Source: Paenibacillus sp. 598K (GTDB taxonomy: Bacteria > Bacillota > Bacilli > Paenibacillales > Paenibacillaceae). Taken from it: DNA of 64,000 nucleotides. Below the pieces are notes generated by a model. That model worked only from the letters and a program-made list of their open reading frames with translations, was not told the origin of the DNA and made no database searches. The stretch covers positions 223,461 through 287,460 of the forward strand of contig NZ_BFBX01000016.1 of NCBI RefSeq assembly GCF_003851045.1, in the 5' to 3' direction. The first letter of the stretch is position 1, and each line of letters begins with the position of its first letter. This document shows positions 33,744 to 41,966 of this stretch, piece by piece. Position numbers and translations under genes: made by a program.

Positions 33744-34247
33744 TTAGACTAATGGTCCGATACGCAACGACGGCTCCGCCTCGTGGGCATGACCGGCCGG
33801 GAACATCGAGGGACTGTAGCCGTCAGCCGTCCGCTCGCTTATCGGGACTCCGCAAGCATCGGCGAACGACTGGAAGAGGCGGCGTGACGCGGTATTGGAA
33901 GGGCTGACGGTTGCCTCGACGTAACGCAGCGACTGCGGATGCTCGCGACCGAGCAGCTCCTTCAGCATCGAGGTGGCCAGCCCGCGTCCTCGCATCGCCG
34001 GGTCGACAGCGGCTTGCCAGACGAACAGCGTCTCCGGGTCGTCCGGGCGGTAAAAGGCGGAGAGGAAGCCAACGACGCGCTCCTCCTCCTCCGCGATGAC
34101 GCAGGTGCCGCTAAACATGTCGCAGAGCAGGATATAACAATAAGCCGAATTGAGATCCAGCGTGCCTGCCCGGCGGATCAAGTCATATACCTGCGCGCCG
34201 TCATCCTTGGTCGGCTGGCGCAGGGTTAAGCTTGCTACTTGGGACAT
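33744..34247 (-). CDS. ectA: L-2,4-diaminobutyrate acetyltransferase EctA
   Basis: A 167-residue GNAT acetyltransferase producing N-gamma-acetyl-diaminobutyrate from acetyl-CoA. The N-terminal LDLNSAYCYILLCDMFSGTC is diagnostic for EctA. The acetyl-CoA loop is AVDPAMRGRGLATSML. The start is the ATG preceded by GGAGG. The much longer in-frame extension runs into ehuA. It is the first biosynthesis gene, 25 bp after ehuA, so the importer and pathway genes are likely on one transcript. Confidence 0.96.
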   Translation of the reverse strand: MSQVASLTLRQPTKDDGAQVYDLIRRAGTLDLNSAYCYILLCDMFSGTCVIAEEEERVVGFLSAFYRPDDPETLFVWQAAVDPAMRGRGLATSMLKELLGREHPQSLRYVEATVSPSNTASRRLFQSFADACGVPISERTADGYSPSMFPAGHAHEAEPSLRIGPLV

Positions 34248-34272
34248 AGCTTCTAAACCTCCATTTTCGTTT

Positions 34273-35121
34273 TTACTTAATGCGTCTGAGGAAGGTTTGC
34301 AGGCGTTCGCTCTGCGGATTCTCGAAGATCTGCTCGGGCGGGCCTTGCTCGACGATGAGTCCGTCGGCGCCGAAGACGACGCGGTCGGCCACCTCTCTGG
34401 CGAAGTCCATCTCATGCGTGATCAGCATCATCGCCATCTCGCCTTCGTGAGCGATCTCCTTGATCACCTCAAGCACTTCGCCGACCAGCTCGGGGTCGAG
34501 CGCCGACGTCACTTCGTCGAATACCATCACCTTGGGCCGCATGACCAGCGCCCGCGCGATGGCGACCCGCTGCTTTTGGCCGCCCGACAGCTTGGAAGGA
34601 TAGACATCCAGCTTCTCCTCGAGTCCGACCTTGCGGAGCATCTCCACCGCCCGCTCGTGAGCTTCTTCCTTGGAGAGGCCCAGCACCTTGATCGGCGCTT
34701 CGGTGACGTTGTTGATCACCTTCATATGTGGGAACAGGTTGAAGTGCTGGAATACCATGCCGATCTTCGTGCGCATCTTGTGCAGATGCTTCTCGCCAGC
34801 CAGCACGAGCTTGCCCTTGCGCTCGACATGCCACAAGTACTCGCCGTCAACCTCGATCGTGCCGGAGGTCGGATGATCGAGCGTCATGAGCATGCGACCG
34901 AGCGTCGTCTTGCCGGAGCCGCTTGGTCCGATGATCGCGATTTTCTCGCCGGCAGCCATCTCTAGGTTGATACCATGGAGCACCTCCAGATCGCCAAATG
35001 ACTTTTTCACATCGGTATACTTAACCATTGGCTCGACGTTGCCCAAAGCAGCCGTCGATCGCACAGCGGTTGCCGTCGTCGTCTGCGGTTGGTCTTCCGT
35101 CGTTGTGCCCAACGAAGCCAC
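34273..35121 (-). CDS. ehuA: ectoine/hydroxyectoine ABC transporter ATPase EhuA
   Basis: A 282-residue polar-amino-acid-class ATPase with Walker A IGPSGSGKTT, signature LSGGQKQR, Walker B VMVFDEVTSALDPE, and switch His in MMLITHEMD. Val instead of Pro in the Walker B DEVT is common in this amino-acid importer class. A Thr/Ala-rich extension of about 30 residues precedes the core, whose homology starts near MVKYTDVKKSFG. The GTG start at 35121 has a poor site, so translation may start at the internal ATG near 35028. It energises the EhuC/EhuD permeases encoded upstream. Confidence 0.87.
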   Translation of the reverse strand: MASLGTTTEDQPQTTTATAVRSTAALGNVEPMVKYTDVKKSFGDLEVLHGINLEMAAGEKIAIIGPSGSGKTTLGRMLMTLDHPTSGTIEVDGEYLWHVERKGKLVLAGEKHLHKMRTKIGMVFQHFNLFPHMKVINNVTEAPIKVLGLSKEEAHERAVEMLRKVGLEEKLDVYPSKLSGGQKQRVAIARALVMRPKVMVFDEVTSALDPELVGEVLEVIKEIAHEGEMAMMLITHEMDFAREVADRVVFGADGLIVEQGPPEQIFENPQSERLQTFLRRIK

Positions 35122-35207
35122 CCCCTATTCTTTGGATATATAACCATGCCTTGCGCGTTATAAACGTTAAATTATTGTATCAACGGCCTTAATCGCTCAA
35201 GTGTCGT

Positions 35208-35873
35208 TTATCGCTTCTGGCGCTGTGCCAGCTTGTATTCGAGCAGACTGACCAGCCCCGACAGCAGCAGGCTGATGACGAGGAACAGGATGCCGACGAG
35301 CGTATACGGCTCGGTCGGACGCCAGTCCCGGGCGACGATGTTGTTGGCCCGCGAGAGCAGCTCCATAACGGTGATCGCCGCGAGCAGCGGCGTCTCCTTG
35401 AAGACGACGATCAGATAATTGCCCATGATCGGCAAGATCGGCGGCACGGCCTGGGGCAGGATAATCCGCGTCCACGTCTGCTGTTTGGTGAAGTTCAGCG
35501 CTCGCGCCGCTTCCCACTGGCCGCGGTCGACGCCATCGATGCCCGAACGGTACACCTCGGCCATATAGGTGCTGTAATGGAGCCCGAGGCCGACGATCCC
35601 GGCCGTAAATGCCGTCATTGTAAAGCCAAACGCCATCGGAACGGCATAATACAAGAAGAACAACTGTACGAGCAACGGCGTATTCCGTACAAACTGGATG
35701 AAGCCGTTGATCGTCATGCGAACAAGGGCAAAACGCGAGCGTCTCGCAATCGCCAGCACCATCCCGACTGTACAAGCGATCAGGAAGCCCCACAGCGTGG
35801 CAAGCATCGTCGTACCGATGACATCCAGCAGGATCGGCAGCACCGACCTTGCATAATCCCAACTCCATATCAT
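35208..35873 (-). CDS. ehuD: ectoine/hydroxyectoine ABC transporter permease EhuD
   Basis: A 221-residue HisM-type inner-membrane permease with about five helices and the ATPase-contacting EAA loop (VDRGQWEAARALNFTKQQ, followed by IILPQAVPPILP). It forms the channel with EhuC. It begins 3 bp after the ehuC stop, with GGGGAGG before the ATG, so the two are coexpressed. Substrate is inferred from the linked ehuB and ect genes. Confidence 0.9.
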   Translation of the reverse strand: MIWSWDYARSVLPILLDVIGTTMLATLWGFLIACTVGMVLAIARRSRFALVRMTINGFIQFVRNTPLLVQLFFLYYAVPMAFGFTMTAFTAGIVGLGLHYSTYMAEVYRSGIDGVDRGQWEAARALNFTKQQTWTRIILPQAVPPILPIMGNYLIVVFKETPLLAAITVMELLSRANNIVARDWRPTEPYTLVGILFLVISLLLSGLVSLLEYKLAQRQKR

Positions 35874-35876
35874 GCG

Positions 35877-36530
35877 CTACAACCTCCCCGCGGACCATCT
35901 GCGCTCGAGCAGCCGGAAGGCATACGATATGATCGAGGCCAAGATGAAGTAAATGATGAGCAGCGTCAGATAGATCTGCGTCGTCTGCTGCAGGTACAAG
36001 CCCCTAAGTACATTGGACTGGTGGACCAGATCGGCAAGTCCGATAAAGTATAACAGGGAGGAAGCCTTCAACAGCTCGATCATCAGGTTGTTGAATGGCG
36101 GGATCATCCGGATCAGCGCCTGTGGGAAGATAATCCGGAACATACGCTCGAAGGGCCTCATGTTGAGCGCCTTGGCCGCCTCCCATTGCCCCTGGGGCAC
36201 GGCCAATATCGAGCTGCGGACGATCTCCGAACCGAAGGCGCCGTAGTTCAGGCCAAGAGCCAGCACAGCTGCCATCGTCTTCGATAGCTCGATATCCATG
36301 TAAGGCAGGACATAATAAATCCAGAACAGCAGCACCAGCAGGGCGATACCGCGAAAGGTCAGCACATAGAGAAGCGCCAGCCCCCGTATCACACGAAATC
36401 TGGAGACGCGGCAGATTCCCGTCAATACCGCGAGCAGCAGAGCCAGCACTGCGGAATAGGCGGTCACCTCAACGGTGGTGACCAGCCCTTTCCACAGCAG
36501 TGGCATCCACTGGAGCCAATAGTCAAACAT
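35877..36530 (-). CDS. ehuC: ectoine/hydroxyectoine ABC transporter permease EhuC
   Basis: A 217-residue HisM-type permease with an EAA loop (VPQGQWEAAKALNMRPFE, then IIFPQALIRMIPPF) and about five helices. Its reading frame starts 3 bp after the ehuB stop, with the ribosome site inside the end of ehuB. It pairs with EhuD. Confidence 0.9.
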   Translation of the reverse strand: MFDYWLQWMPLLWKGLVTTVEVTAYSAVLALLLAVLTGICRVSRFRVIRGLALLYVLTFRGIALLVLLFWIYYVLPYMDIELSKTMAAVLALGLNYGAFGSEIVRSSILAVPQGQWEAAKALNMRPFERMFRIIFPQALIRMIPPFNNLMIELLKASSLLYFIGLADLVHQSNVLRGLYLQQTTQIYLTLLIIYFILASIISYAFRLLERRWSAGRL

Positions 36531-36533
36531 CCG

Positions 36534-37469
36534 TTACCCGCACAGCTCCGCAGCGGTCATGTCGCCCGGCAGCTCGTCTTCGGTGAAGCCGAATTTTTCC
36601 AGAATCTCGAGCAGCTGACCTGATTCCTTCAACTTCTCCAATTCGGCATTAAACGCTTCTACAAACTCGGTGTCTGCCTGACGGAAAGCAGACGCTCCAT
36701 ACCCTCGCACGCTCTCGCCATCGACAATCGGCTGTTCAAAATCAGCTACGCGCTCAATCGAGTCGTCTCCTGCAGCATCCAGACGGGATTGAAGCGCAGG
36801 ACCGGTCATCGTCATCGCGTCGACATGTCCTGCCTGAAGCGCGCTGATCGCCGCATTTTGATCCGGTACGACCACGATCTGGTCTTCCGATACGCCGGAC
36901 TTTTCCAAATATTCGATCTCAACAGCGCCGGTCATGACAGCCACCTTCGCGTCGCTGCTCGCAATCGCTTCATAGCTGTTCAGTCCGAGCGGATTGCCTT
37001 GCTTGACGGCAAGCGCTTCGCCGATGCTGTACTCGGGGTTCGCGAACGCCACCTCGGCGCACCGATTCGGATTGATGAACATGCCTGCTGTAATCATATC
37101 GAAGCGCCCAGCCTGCAGACCGCCGATCAGTCCGCCGAATTCGGTCATCTCGCCGCGCATTTCCTCGATGCCGAGATTGCTCAGGATGACCCGAGCGATT
37201 TCGACCGCTTCGCCGGTCAAGGTGCCGTCTGCTTCCTGGTACGCATAGGGGTTCTCATTAGCAAAACCAACGTTGATGTAGCCTTGCTCTCTTGCCTTTT
37301 CGAGCGTGCTCTCGCCTGCTCCGCTCTCGCCACCCTCCGCGTTGTTCGCCCCGTTCGTCTCGCCGGGCGGCGGAGGCGGCGATGTCTCCGGCAGATTGCC
37401 GTTATTGGAGCCGCAGGCCGCTAACACCATCACCAAAGCAAACAAAACTAACACTACACTCTTCTTCAC
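36534..37469 (-). CDS. ehuB: ectoine/hydroxyectoine substrate-binding lipoprotein EhuB
   Basis: A 311-residue family-3 solute-binding protein. The signal peptide ends in the lipobox VLAAC, followed by an Asn/Pro/Gly-rich linker. The mature domain starts near YINVGFANENPYAYQEADG, which resembles known EhuB proteins, and continues with GGLQAGRFDMITAGMFINP. It captures ectoine/hydroxyectoine outside the membrane. The start is GTG after AGAGGGG. It is first in the nine-gene cluster. I found no convincing promoter in the 200 bp upstream. Confidence 0.88.
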   Translation of the reverse strand: MKKSVVLVLFALVMVLAACGSNNGNLPETSPPPPPGETNGANNAEGGESGAGESTLEKAREQGYINVGFANENPYAYQEADGTLTGEAVEIARVILSNLGIEEMRGEMTEFGGLIGGLQAGRFDMITAGMFINPNRCAEVAFANPEYSIGEALAVKQGNPLGLNSYEAIASSDAKVAVMTGAVEIEYLEKSGVSEDQIVVVPDQNAAISALQAGHVDAMTMTGPALQSRLDAAGDDSIERVADFEQPIVDGESVRGYGASAFRQADTEFVEAFNAELEKLKESGQLLEILEKFGFTEDELPGDMTAAELCG

Positions 37470-37832
37470 GTTTTTCTCACTACCCCTCTTTATTTTTGGG
37501 GAGACAAAGGGAATTCATTCCACCCCGAATCTCCAAGCACAGCAAGGATTTCCTCGATAAACACGGTCCGATCGGAGCTTATTGCTCTTCTAACCCGACG
37601 CCCGAGGAGCCTCCGCGCTACAACACTAATAATGCTAACACGTATCGCCATGCAGGTCATTTCCAGTAAATTAGCATAATTCAAGCGATTTCAGGCTGAC
37701 TTGGTAAGAGAAGGGGTCAGCTCCCTTCATTCTCCTTATTCCTCCTGTATCTTCCCGTATGTTAGCCCTTACGGCGGTTTACCCCCTTAGACAATTATGT
37801 TAATAGACAGATTGCGGACGAGCTAAACAAAG

Positions 37833-37879
37833 AAAAATCAACAAACAGGCTCAAATCATTGCCCATTTGTTGATTTTTC
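37833..37879. terminator. AT-rich hairpin, probably a bidirectional terminator
   Basis: A perfect 14-bp inverted repeat GAAAAATCAACAAA/TTTGTTGATTTTTC with a 19-base interior. It is followed by TTTTTTTT on the plus side and by a TTTTTCTTTGTTT-rich run on the minus side. It probably ends the minus-strand esterase operon before the ehu genes. Confidence 0.7.
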
Positions 37880-37932
37880 GTTTTTTTTGATGAAATTTCG
37901 GCGAATTTAGAGATTTGTCTGGCCTAAACCTC

Positions 37933-37966
37933 GATCAAGAGCTGGTCCTAAGGCCAGCCCTTGATC
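37933..37966. repeat. Inverted repeat after the esterase gene
   Basis: GATCAAG-GCTGG ... CCAGC-TTGATC, a stem of about 12 pairs around TCCTAAGG, lies 29 bp past the esterase stop. No T run follows on either strand, so it is a stable hairpin or protein site, not an obvious terminator. Confidence 0.65.
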
Positions 37967-37994
37967 CTGTATTACCCGGATCTGCCGATCTGAA

Positions 37995-38807
37995 TCAGCG
38001 GGAGCCGAACTTCCGGCCCTTCAGCCACAAGCCGCAGACCGCGCTCCAGTTGGCAATGTGGACATCGTCCGATGCCAGCCCCAGCCCATGCCGCCCATGG
38101 TCGTACACATGCAAGTCAAACGGTACGCCGGCACGGCTCAGCCCGGCGGCGAAGGACAAGCTGTTCTCCACCGGCACCGCCCCATCCTCAGACGTATGCC
38201 ACAGGAAGGTCGGCGGCGTGTCCGCCTTCACATGCAGCTCATTGCTAAGCAGCTCGATCTGCTCCGCAGTCGGCGCTTCGCCGATCTGGTTATTGCGGGA
38301 GCCCATATGCGTATACTCGTCCTTCATCGTAATGACCGGGTAGCAGAGCACGAGCAGGTCGGGACGCGAGGAGACGCGATCGATCGGGTCCGCCGCCTCG
38401 GGGTCCCCCGCATCGTGACGAGTGCCGGCAGTCGCCGTCAGATGGCCGCCGGCCGAGAAGCCGAGCAAGCCGATCTTGGCCGTATCGAGTCCCCATGTCG
38501 AAGCATGGAAGCGCACGTAGCGGATCGCCCGCTGCGCATCCAGGTAGGCGCTCGGATACATGTATGGCGCGACCCGGTAACGCAGCACGAAGGCGGTAAT
38601 ACCCAGGCTGTTGAGCCATCTGGCGATCGGGTCGCCCTCGTGCTCGGCGCGCATCACATATCCGCCGCCGGGACAGACGATGACGGCCGAGGTTGCGCCG
38701 TCGACAATGTAAGGCGTCAGCGCAGGGATGTCTTCTGCGTCCTCGCCTCTGGCGCCGGGCGCTCCGCCCGGCCATAATACATGCTCTACGCTCTCAAGTC
38801 CAGCCAT
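37995..38807 (-). CDS. alpha/beta hydrolase, carbohydrate-acetyl-esterase-like
   Basis: A 270-residue cytosolic hydrolase. It has the HGG-like oxyanion region VIVCPGGGYVMRAEHEGDPI, the nucleophile elbow GFSAGGHL, a catalytic Asp in HTSEDGAVPVEN, and His in DHGRHGLGLA. This matches BD-FAE/axeA2-type esterases that deacetylate plant oligosaccharides. The start is the ATG after GGAGGAGATCC. It overlaps the end of the aldo/keto reductase gene by 22 bp, so it is the third gene of that operon. Confidence 0.85.
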   Translation of the reverse strand: MAGLESVEHVLWPGGAPGARGEDAEDIPALTPYIVDGATSAVIVCPGGGYVMRAEHEGDPIARWLNSLGITAFVLRYRVAPYMYPSAYLDAQRAIRYVRFHASTWGLDTAKIGLLGFSAGGHLTATAGTRHDAGDPEAADPIDRVSSRPDLLVLCYPVITMKDEYTHMGSRNNQIGEAPTAEQIELLSNELHVKADTPPTFLWHTSEDGAVPVENSLSFAAGLSRAGVPFDLHVYDHGRHGLGLASDDVHIANWSAVCGLWLKGRKFGSR

Positions 38808-39724
38808 TGGATCTCCTCCGTTGTCAGTTCGATCTCGGTTGCTTCGCCGCAAGAGCGCATCTCGGCTTCATTGCGCGGGCCGATGAGCGCCGCCGTCGGG
38901 AACGGCTGGTTCAACACATAAGCCAGCGCGATCTGGATCGTCGTCACGCCTTTGTCAGCAGCCAGCTTCTCGGCTCTGCGATACCGTTCCCAGTTGTCGT
39001 CGTTGTAGAAGACGCGCACGGTGTCGGCATCGGAGCGGTCCTCCGGCGTATAGCGGCCCGTGAAGAAGCCGCGCGCCTGCGACGACCAGGAGAAGAGCGG
39101 CAGCTTCGTCCGCTCATGCTCGGCGAGCAGCGCTTCGTCGACGCTAATCGCATCGCGCCAGTACGGCTCGTTGGCCTTGGCCAAGCTCAGGTTAGGACTG
39201 TTGAACTCAAAGCCGCGCAGCCCGTGCTCGGCCGCATAGCGATTCGCCTCCAGGATCCGCTCCCAGGTCCAGTTGGACGCGCCGAAAGCGAGGATTCGAC
39301 CAGCCTCGACATGGCTGTTGAGGATCTCCAGCACCTCCCCTACCGGTACGGCGGGATCATCGCGATGCAGCGCATACAAGTCGACGTAGTCGGTGCGCAG
39401 CCGCTCCAGCGAGATCGTCAGCTCCTCGTCGATGGCCTGTTTGTTGACGCGGTTGCCGTCCCGGTTCGGGTGGCCGCCCTTGGTCCAGATATTGATGTCC
39501 TTGCGGTTGCCCCGCTCCTCGACCCACATGCCGAGCGCCTGCTCGCTTTTGCCGCCGCAATAGATGAAGGCGGTGTCGATCGTGTTGCCGCCGATCGCGA
39601 CATAGGCGTCCAGGTTCGTGCGCGCCAACTCGTACGTCTCCGGAGTAAAGTAGTCCGACCCCATGATCAGATTGGAGACGCTGTTATGCAAGCCGGGAAT
39701 GTTGATCTTTTTCATCTTATTCAT
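38786..39724 (-). CDS. aldo/keto reductase
   Basis: A 312-residue NADPH-dependent (beta/alpha)8-barrel oxidoreductase. The catalytic tetrad is visible: Asp and Tyr in DTAFIYCGG, Lys in WTKGGHP, and His in YALHRDD. The C-terminal cofactor loop is PTAALIGPRNEAEM. The substrate is unknown, probably a sugar or sugar-derived aldehyde given the neighbours. It starts 12 bp after the Gfo/Idh/MocA gene. AAAGGATCG precedes the start, where GTG and ATG are adjacent and I take the ATG. Confidence 0.9.
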   Translation of the reverse strand: MNKMKKINIPGLHNSVSNLIMGSDYFTPETYELARTNLDAYVAIGGNTIDTAFIYCGGKSEQALGMWVEERGNRKDINIWTKGGHPNRDGNRVNKQAIDEELTISLERLRTDYVDLYALHRDDPAVPVGEVLEILNSHVEAGRILAFGASNWTWERILEANRYAAEHGLRGFEFNSPNLSLAKANEPYWRDAISVDEALLAEHERTKLPLFSWSSQARGFFTGRYTPEDRSDADTVRVFYNDDNWERYRRAEKLAADKGVTTIQIALAYVLNQPFPTAALIGPRNEAEMRSCGEATEIELTTEEIQWLDLRA

Positions 39725-39736
39725 CACCGATCCTTT

Positions 39737-40729
39737 CTATTGCTGTATCTCCACGCGCTGCCGCTCGTTGGCCGAGCGCAGGCAGGCGTCGATCGCTCTC
39801 ATATTGGCTACGGCGTCGGCAGGAGCGAAGCGTACGTCAGCTTGTCCCCGCGCTTCGGCTGCGAAGCTGTCCGCCTGTAGCGCGTATTGATTCAGCTCGG
39901 GGTGCTGCTCCTCGCGCCGTCCGTCCTTGGTATGCACATAGAAATGCGGCGTGCCGATAAAAGCCGACGGCACCTCGATGCGTCCCTCCGTGCCCAGCAC
40001 CTCGAGCGTATTGCGGAAGGCGGCCCACATGCCGCAGTCGAACGTAAGCGCCCGGCTATCAGGGAACTCCAGCAACCCCGACGCCATCATATCGACATGA
40101 TCATGCGCCGGCGAGAGCAAGGCATGCACCGTCGCCGCGACCGGCTCTGCGCCGTAGATCAGTCTGGCGGCGCTGATCGGATAGCAGCCGACATCGTAGA
40201 TCGAGCCGCCGCCCCAGTCGCGCCGGAAGCGCACATTGCCGTCGGACCCGGCGCTGTTGAAGGTGAAGGTGCCATGGATGCCGCGCAGCTCGCCGATCTC
40301 GCCGGAGGCGATGATCTCCAGGATGCGATCGTAGCGTGGATGATTGCGGTACATGAAGGCTTCCGCCAGATGGACGCCATTGGCGGCAGCGCTGTCCGCC
40401 ATCTCCTGCGCTTCCGCTGCGTTCAGCGCGATCGGCTTCTCGCAGAGCACATGCTTGCCGGCCTCCATCGCCCGGATCGACCATTCCTTGTGGAGATGGT
40501 TGGGGAGCGGGATATAGATCGCATCGATGGTCTCGTCCTCGAGGATCTCCTCGTAGCTGCCGTAAGCCGTAGGGATGCCCAGCTTGTCCGCCATCTGGCG
40601 AGCCTTGTCGAGATCCCGGCTGGCGATCGCGGCGGCTACGCCGGTCTCCGACGCCTGGATGCCCGGGATGACGGAGCGCTCGGCGATGCTGGCGCATCCG
40701 ATGATGCCCCAGCGCATTTGGGTAGACAC
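39737..40729 (-). CDS. Gfo/Idh/MocA family oxidoreductase
   Basis: A 330-residue NAD(P)-dependent sugar dehydrogenase-type enzyme. The N-terminal Rossmann motif is GIIGCASIAE (a variant GxxGxxxx). The family motif CEKPIALNAAEAQEM carries the substrate/cofactor Lys. The C-terminal domain has DWGGGSIYDVGCYPI. I choose GTG at 40729, spaced 9 bases after AAAGGAG. A TTG three codons earlier abuts the site. It is the first gene of a three-gene operon with the reductase and esterase. Confidence 0.9.
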   Translation of the reverse strand: MSTQMRWGIIGCASIAERSVIPGIQASETGVAAAIASRDLDKARQMADKLGIPTAYGSYEEILEDETIDAIYIPLPNHLHKEWSIRAMEAGKHVLCEKPIALNAAEAQEMADSAAANGVHLAEAFMYRNHPRYDRILEIIASGEIGELRGIHGTFTFNSAGSDGNVRFRRDWGGGSIYDVGCYPISAARLIYGAEPVAATVHALLSPAHDHVDMMASGLLEFPDSRALTFDCGMWAAFRNTLEVLGTEGRIEVPSAFIGTPHFYVHTKDGRREEQHPELNQYALQADSFAAEARGQADVRFAPADAVANMRAIDACLRSANERQRVEIQQ

Positions 40730-40831
40730 TAGCTTCAACTCCTTTAGTTGGTGATGACTCCTATTATAGTCGAGAGCGGGCGAGAAGGATATAAAAGTGT
40801 TTTCACGCCGATGTAACGATTTTCAGGATTA

Positions 40832-40857
40832 AAAAAAGCCGCGCCTACTGGCGCAGC
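40832..40857 (-). terminator. Terminator overlapping the stop of the propeller lipoprotein gene
   Basis: On the minus strand, GCTGCGCC-AGTA-GGCGCGGC is followed by seven T residues. The hairpin includes the TAG stop codon of the gene. Confidence 0.85.
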
Positions 40858-41966
40858 GTAATGATGTAGGTGACGCGCTCGTTACCGTCCGCCGTGCTGA
40901 TCGAGGTGGCAGCCATCAGCTGCTCGCCCGACGGACTCCATTGCAGCGGATTTGCCAAGCTCTCGATATCGACAGCCACCTGCGTCACCTTGCCGGTGAC
41001 GGCATCGGCGACGAACAGGCCGCTTGCGCCTTTGTCGGCCGACATAATGTTGTAGGCGAGCCGCGTGCCGTCTCTCGACCAGGCTGCGCCGAAGATCTGC
41101 ATGCCCTTGCTGAGCGTCAGCCGCTCCTTGCCATCGAGATCGGCCAGATACAACGTCATCTCGCCCTCGCGCGTCCGGCGCACGAGCGCCAGCGATTGCT
41201 GATCGGGCGAAGGGATAACCCAGTTGACCGACTCGAGCAGCACGCGCGCCGGCTGGTCGCCCTCCTTAAGGTAGAGCTTGTCGCCCGCGCCGATATAATA
41301 CAGACGGTCGCCCAGCATGTGTACATTATAGAGCGCCAGATCGTCCGTCTCCGCCAGCAGCTCGCCGCTCCCTTTCGTATCTACGGCATAGATCGCGCCG
41401 GACATCGTCGGGAATACGACATGCTCGCTGTCGATCCACTCCCCTTCATAGTCGCGGATCAGTTCATCCGGCGTCTGGCGGTCCAGGACCGGCACCGCTT
41501 CGCGGGTATCCATATCGAGCATGTAGCCATAGCCCACCGACTCCTCCAGACGTTTGTAGAACAGCACCTTTTTGTCCGGCGAGAGCATCCCTGCGTACTG
41601 ATCCTCATCGGCAGGCAGCAGCACATCCTCTGTCCCGTCCTTCAGCGAACGAGTCAACAGATTGATTGGATAACGCTCCTTGCCTTCGATAACTTGCGCT
41701 TGCCGGGACAGATTGGGGCGGACGGCCAGGATCGTCTCTCCGTTCACCCAGTCCATCCCCTGCAGCCCTCGCAGTTCCTGGATGCTCTCGACGATGACGT
41801 CTAGACCGGCTGGTGCCTTGCCCTCCATAACCGTGATCTGTTTGCCGTTACTGTCGATGACCTGCCGATCATCCGTCCGTTCGCCGCCGCATGCTGCCGT
41901 CGAGCCGAGCAAGGTCGTTGCCACAGCGGTCAGGATGATTTGCTTCCAGCGCTTATGTTGCATCAT
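40845..41966 (-). CDS. lipoprotein with beta-propeller-like repeats (TolB/PD40-like)
   Basis: A 373-residue exported protein. A lipobox ends TAACGG (Cys about residue 22), so it is anchored outside the membrane. The mature part repeats a pattern of beta strands with motifs such as MLSPDKKVLFYKRL, VIPSPDQQSLALVRR, AWSRDGTRLAYNI and QWSPSGEQLMAAT. These are the S/W-x-D/S-G blades of TolB-type propellers. The start is the first of two ATGs after GGAGGAG. It overlaps the histidine kinase gene by 14 bp, so it is coexpressed with the two-component system and could serve as its external sensor or modulator. Confidence 0.8.
   Translation of the reverse strand: MMQHKRWKQIILTAVATTLLGSTAACGGERTDDRQVIDSNGKQITVMEGKAPAGLDVIVESIQELRGLQGMDWVNGETILAVRPNLSRQAQVIEGKERYPINLLTRSLKDGTEDVLLPADEDQYAGMLSPDKKVLFYKRLEESVGYGYMLDMDTREAVPVLDRQTPDELIRDYEGEWIDSEHVVFPTMSGAIYAVDTKGSGELLAETDDLALYNVHMLGDRLYYIGAGDKLYLKEGDQPARVLLESVNWVIPSPDQQSLALVRRTREGEMTLYLADLDGKERLTLSKGMQIFGAAWSRDGTRLAYNIMSADKGASGLFVADAVTGKVTQVAVDIESLANPLQWSPSGEQLMAATSISTADGNERVTYIITLRQ

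Larger units (their letters stand above)
37470..37994. other. Long intergenic region upstream of the ehu-ect cluster
   Basis: About 525 bp without a gene. The half near ehuB has scattered short palindromes (TCCGATCGGA near 37568) but no clear sigma-A or sigma-B promoter by eye. The right half is AT-rich and holds two large inverted repeats, listed separately. A long leader or osmotically controlled promoter could be here. I recognised no known riboswitch. Confidence 0.5.

Noticed and set aside
33744-34415. Long EctA frame starting at 34415
   Set aside because: The extra 56 residues are low-complexity shadow of ehuA, and GGAGG precedes the internal ATG at 34247.
37470-37800. c-di-AMP (ydaO) riboswitch or sigma-B promoter before ehuB
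   Set aside because: No recognisable ydaO core and no GTTT-N12-15-GGGTA pair of convincing quality was found.
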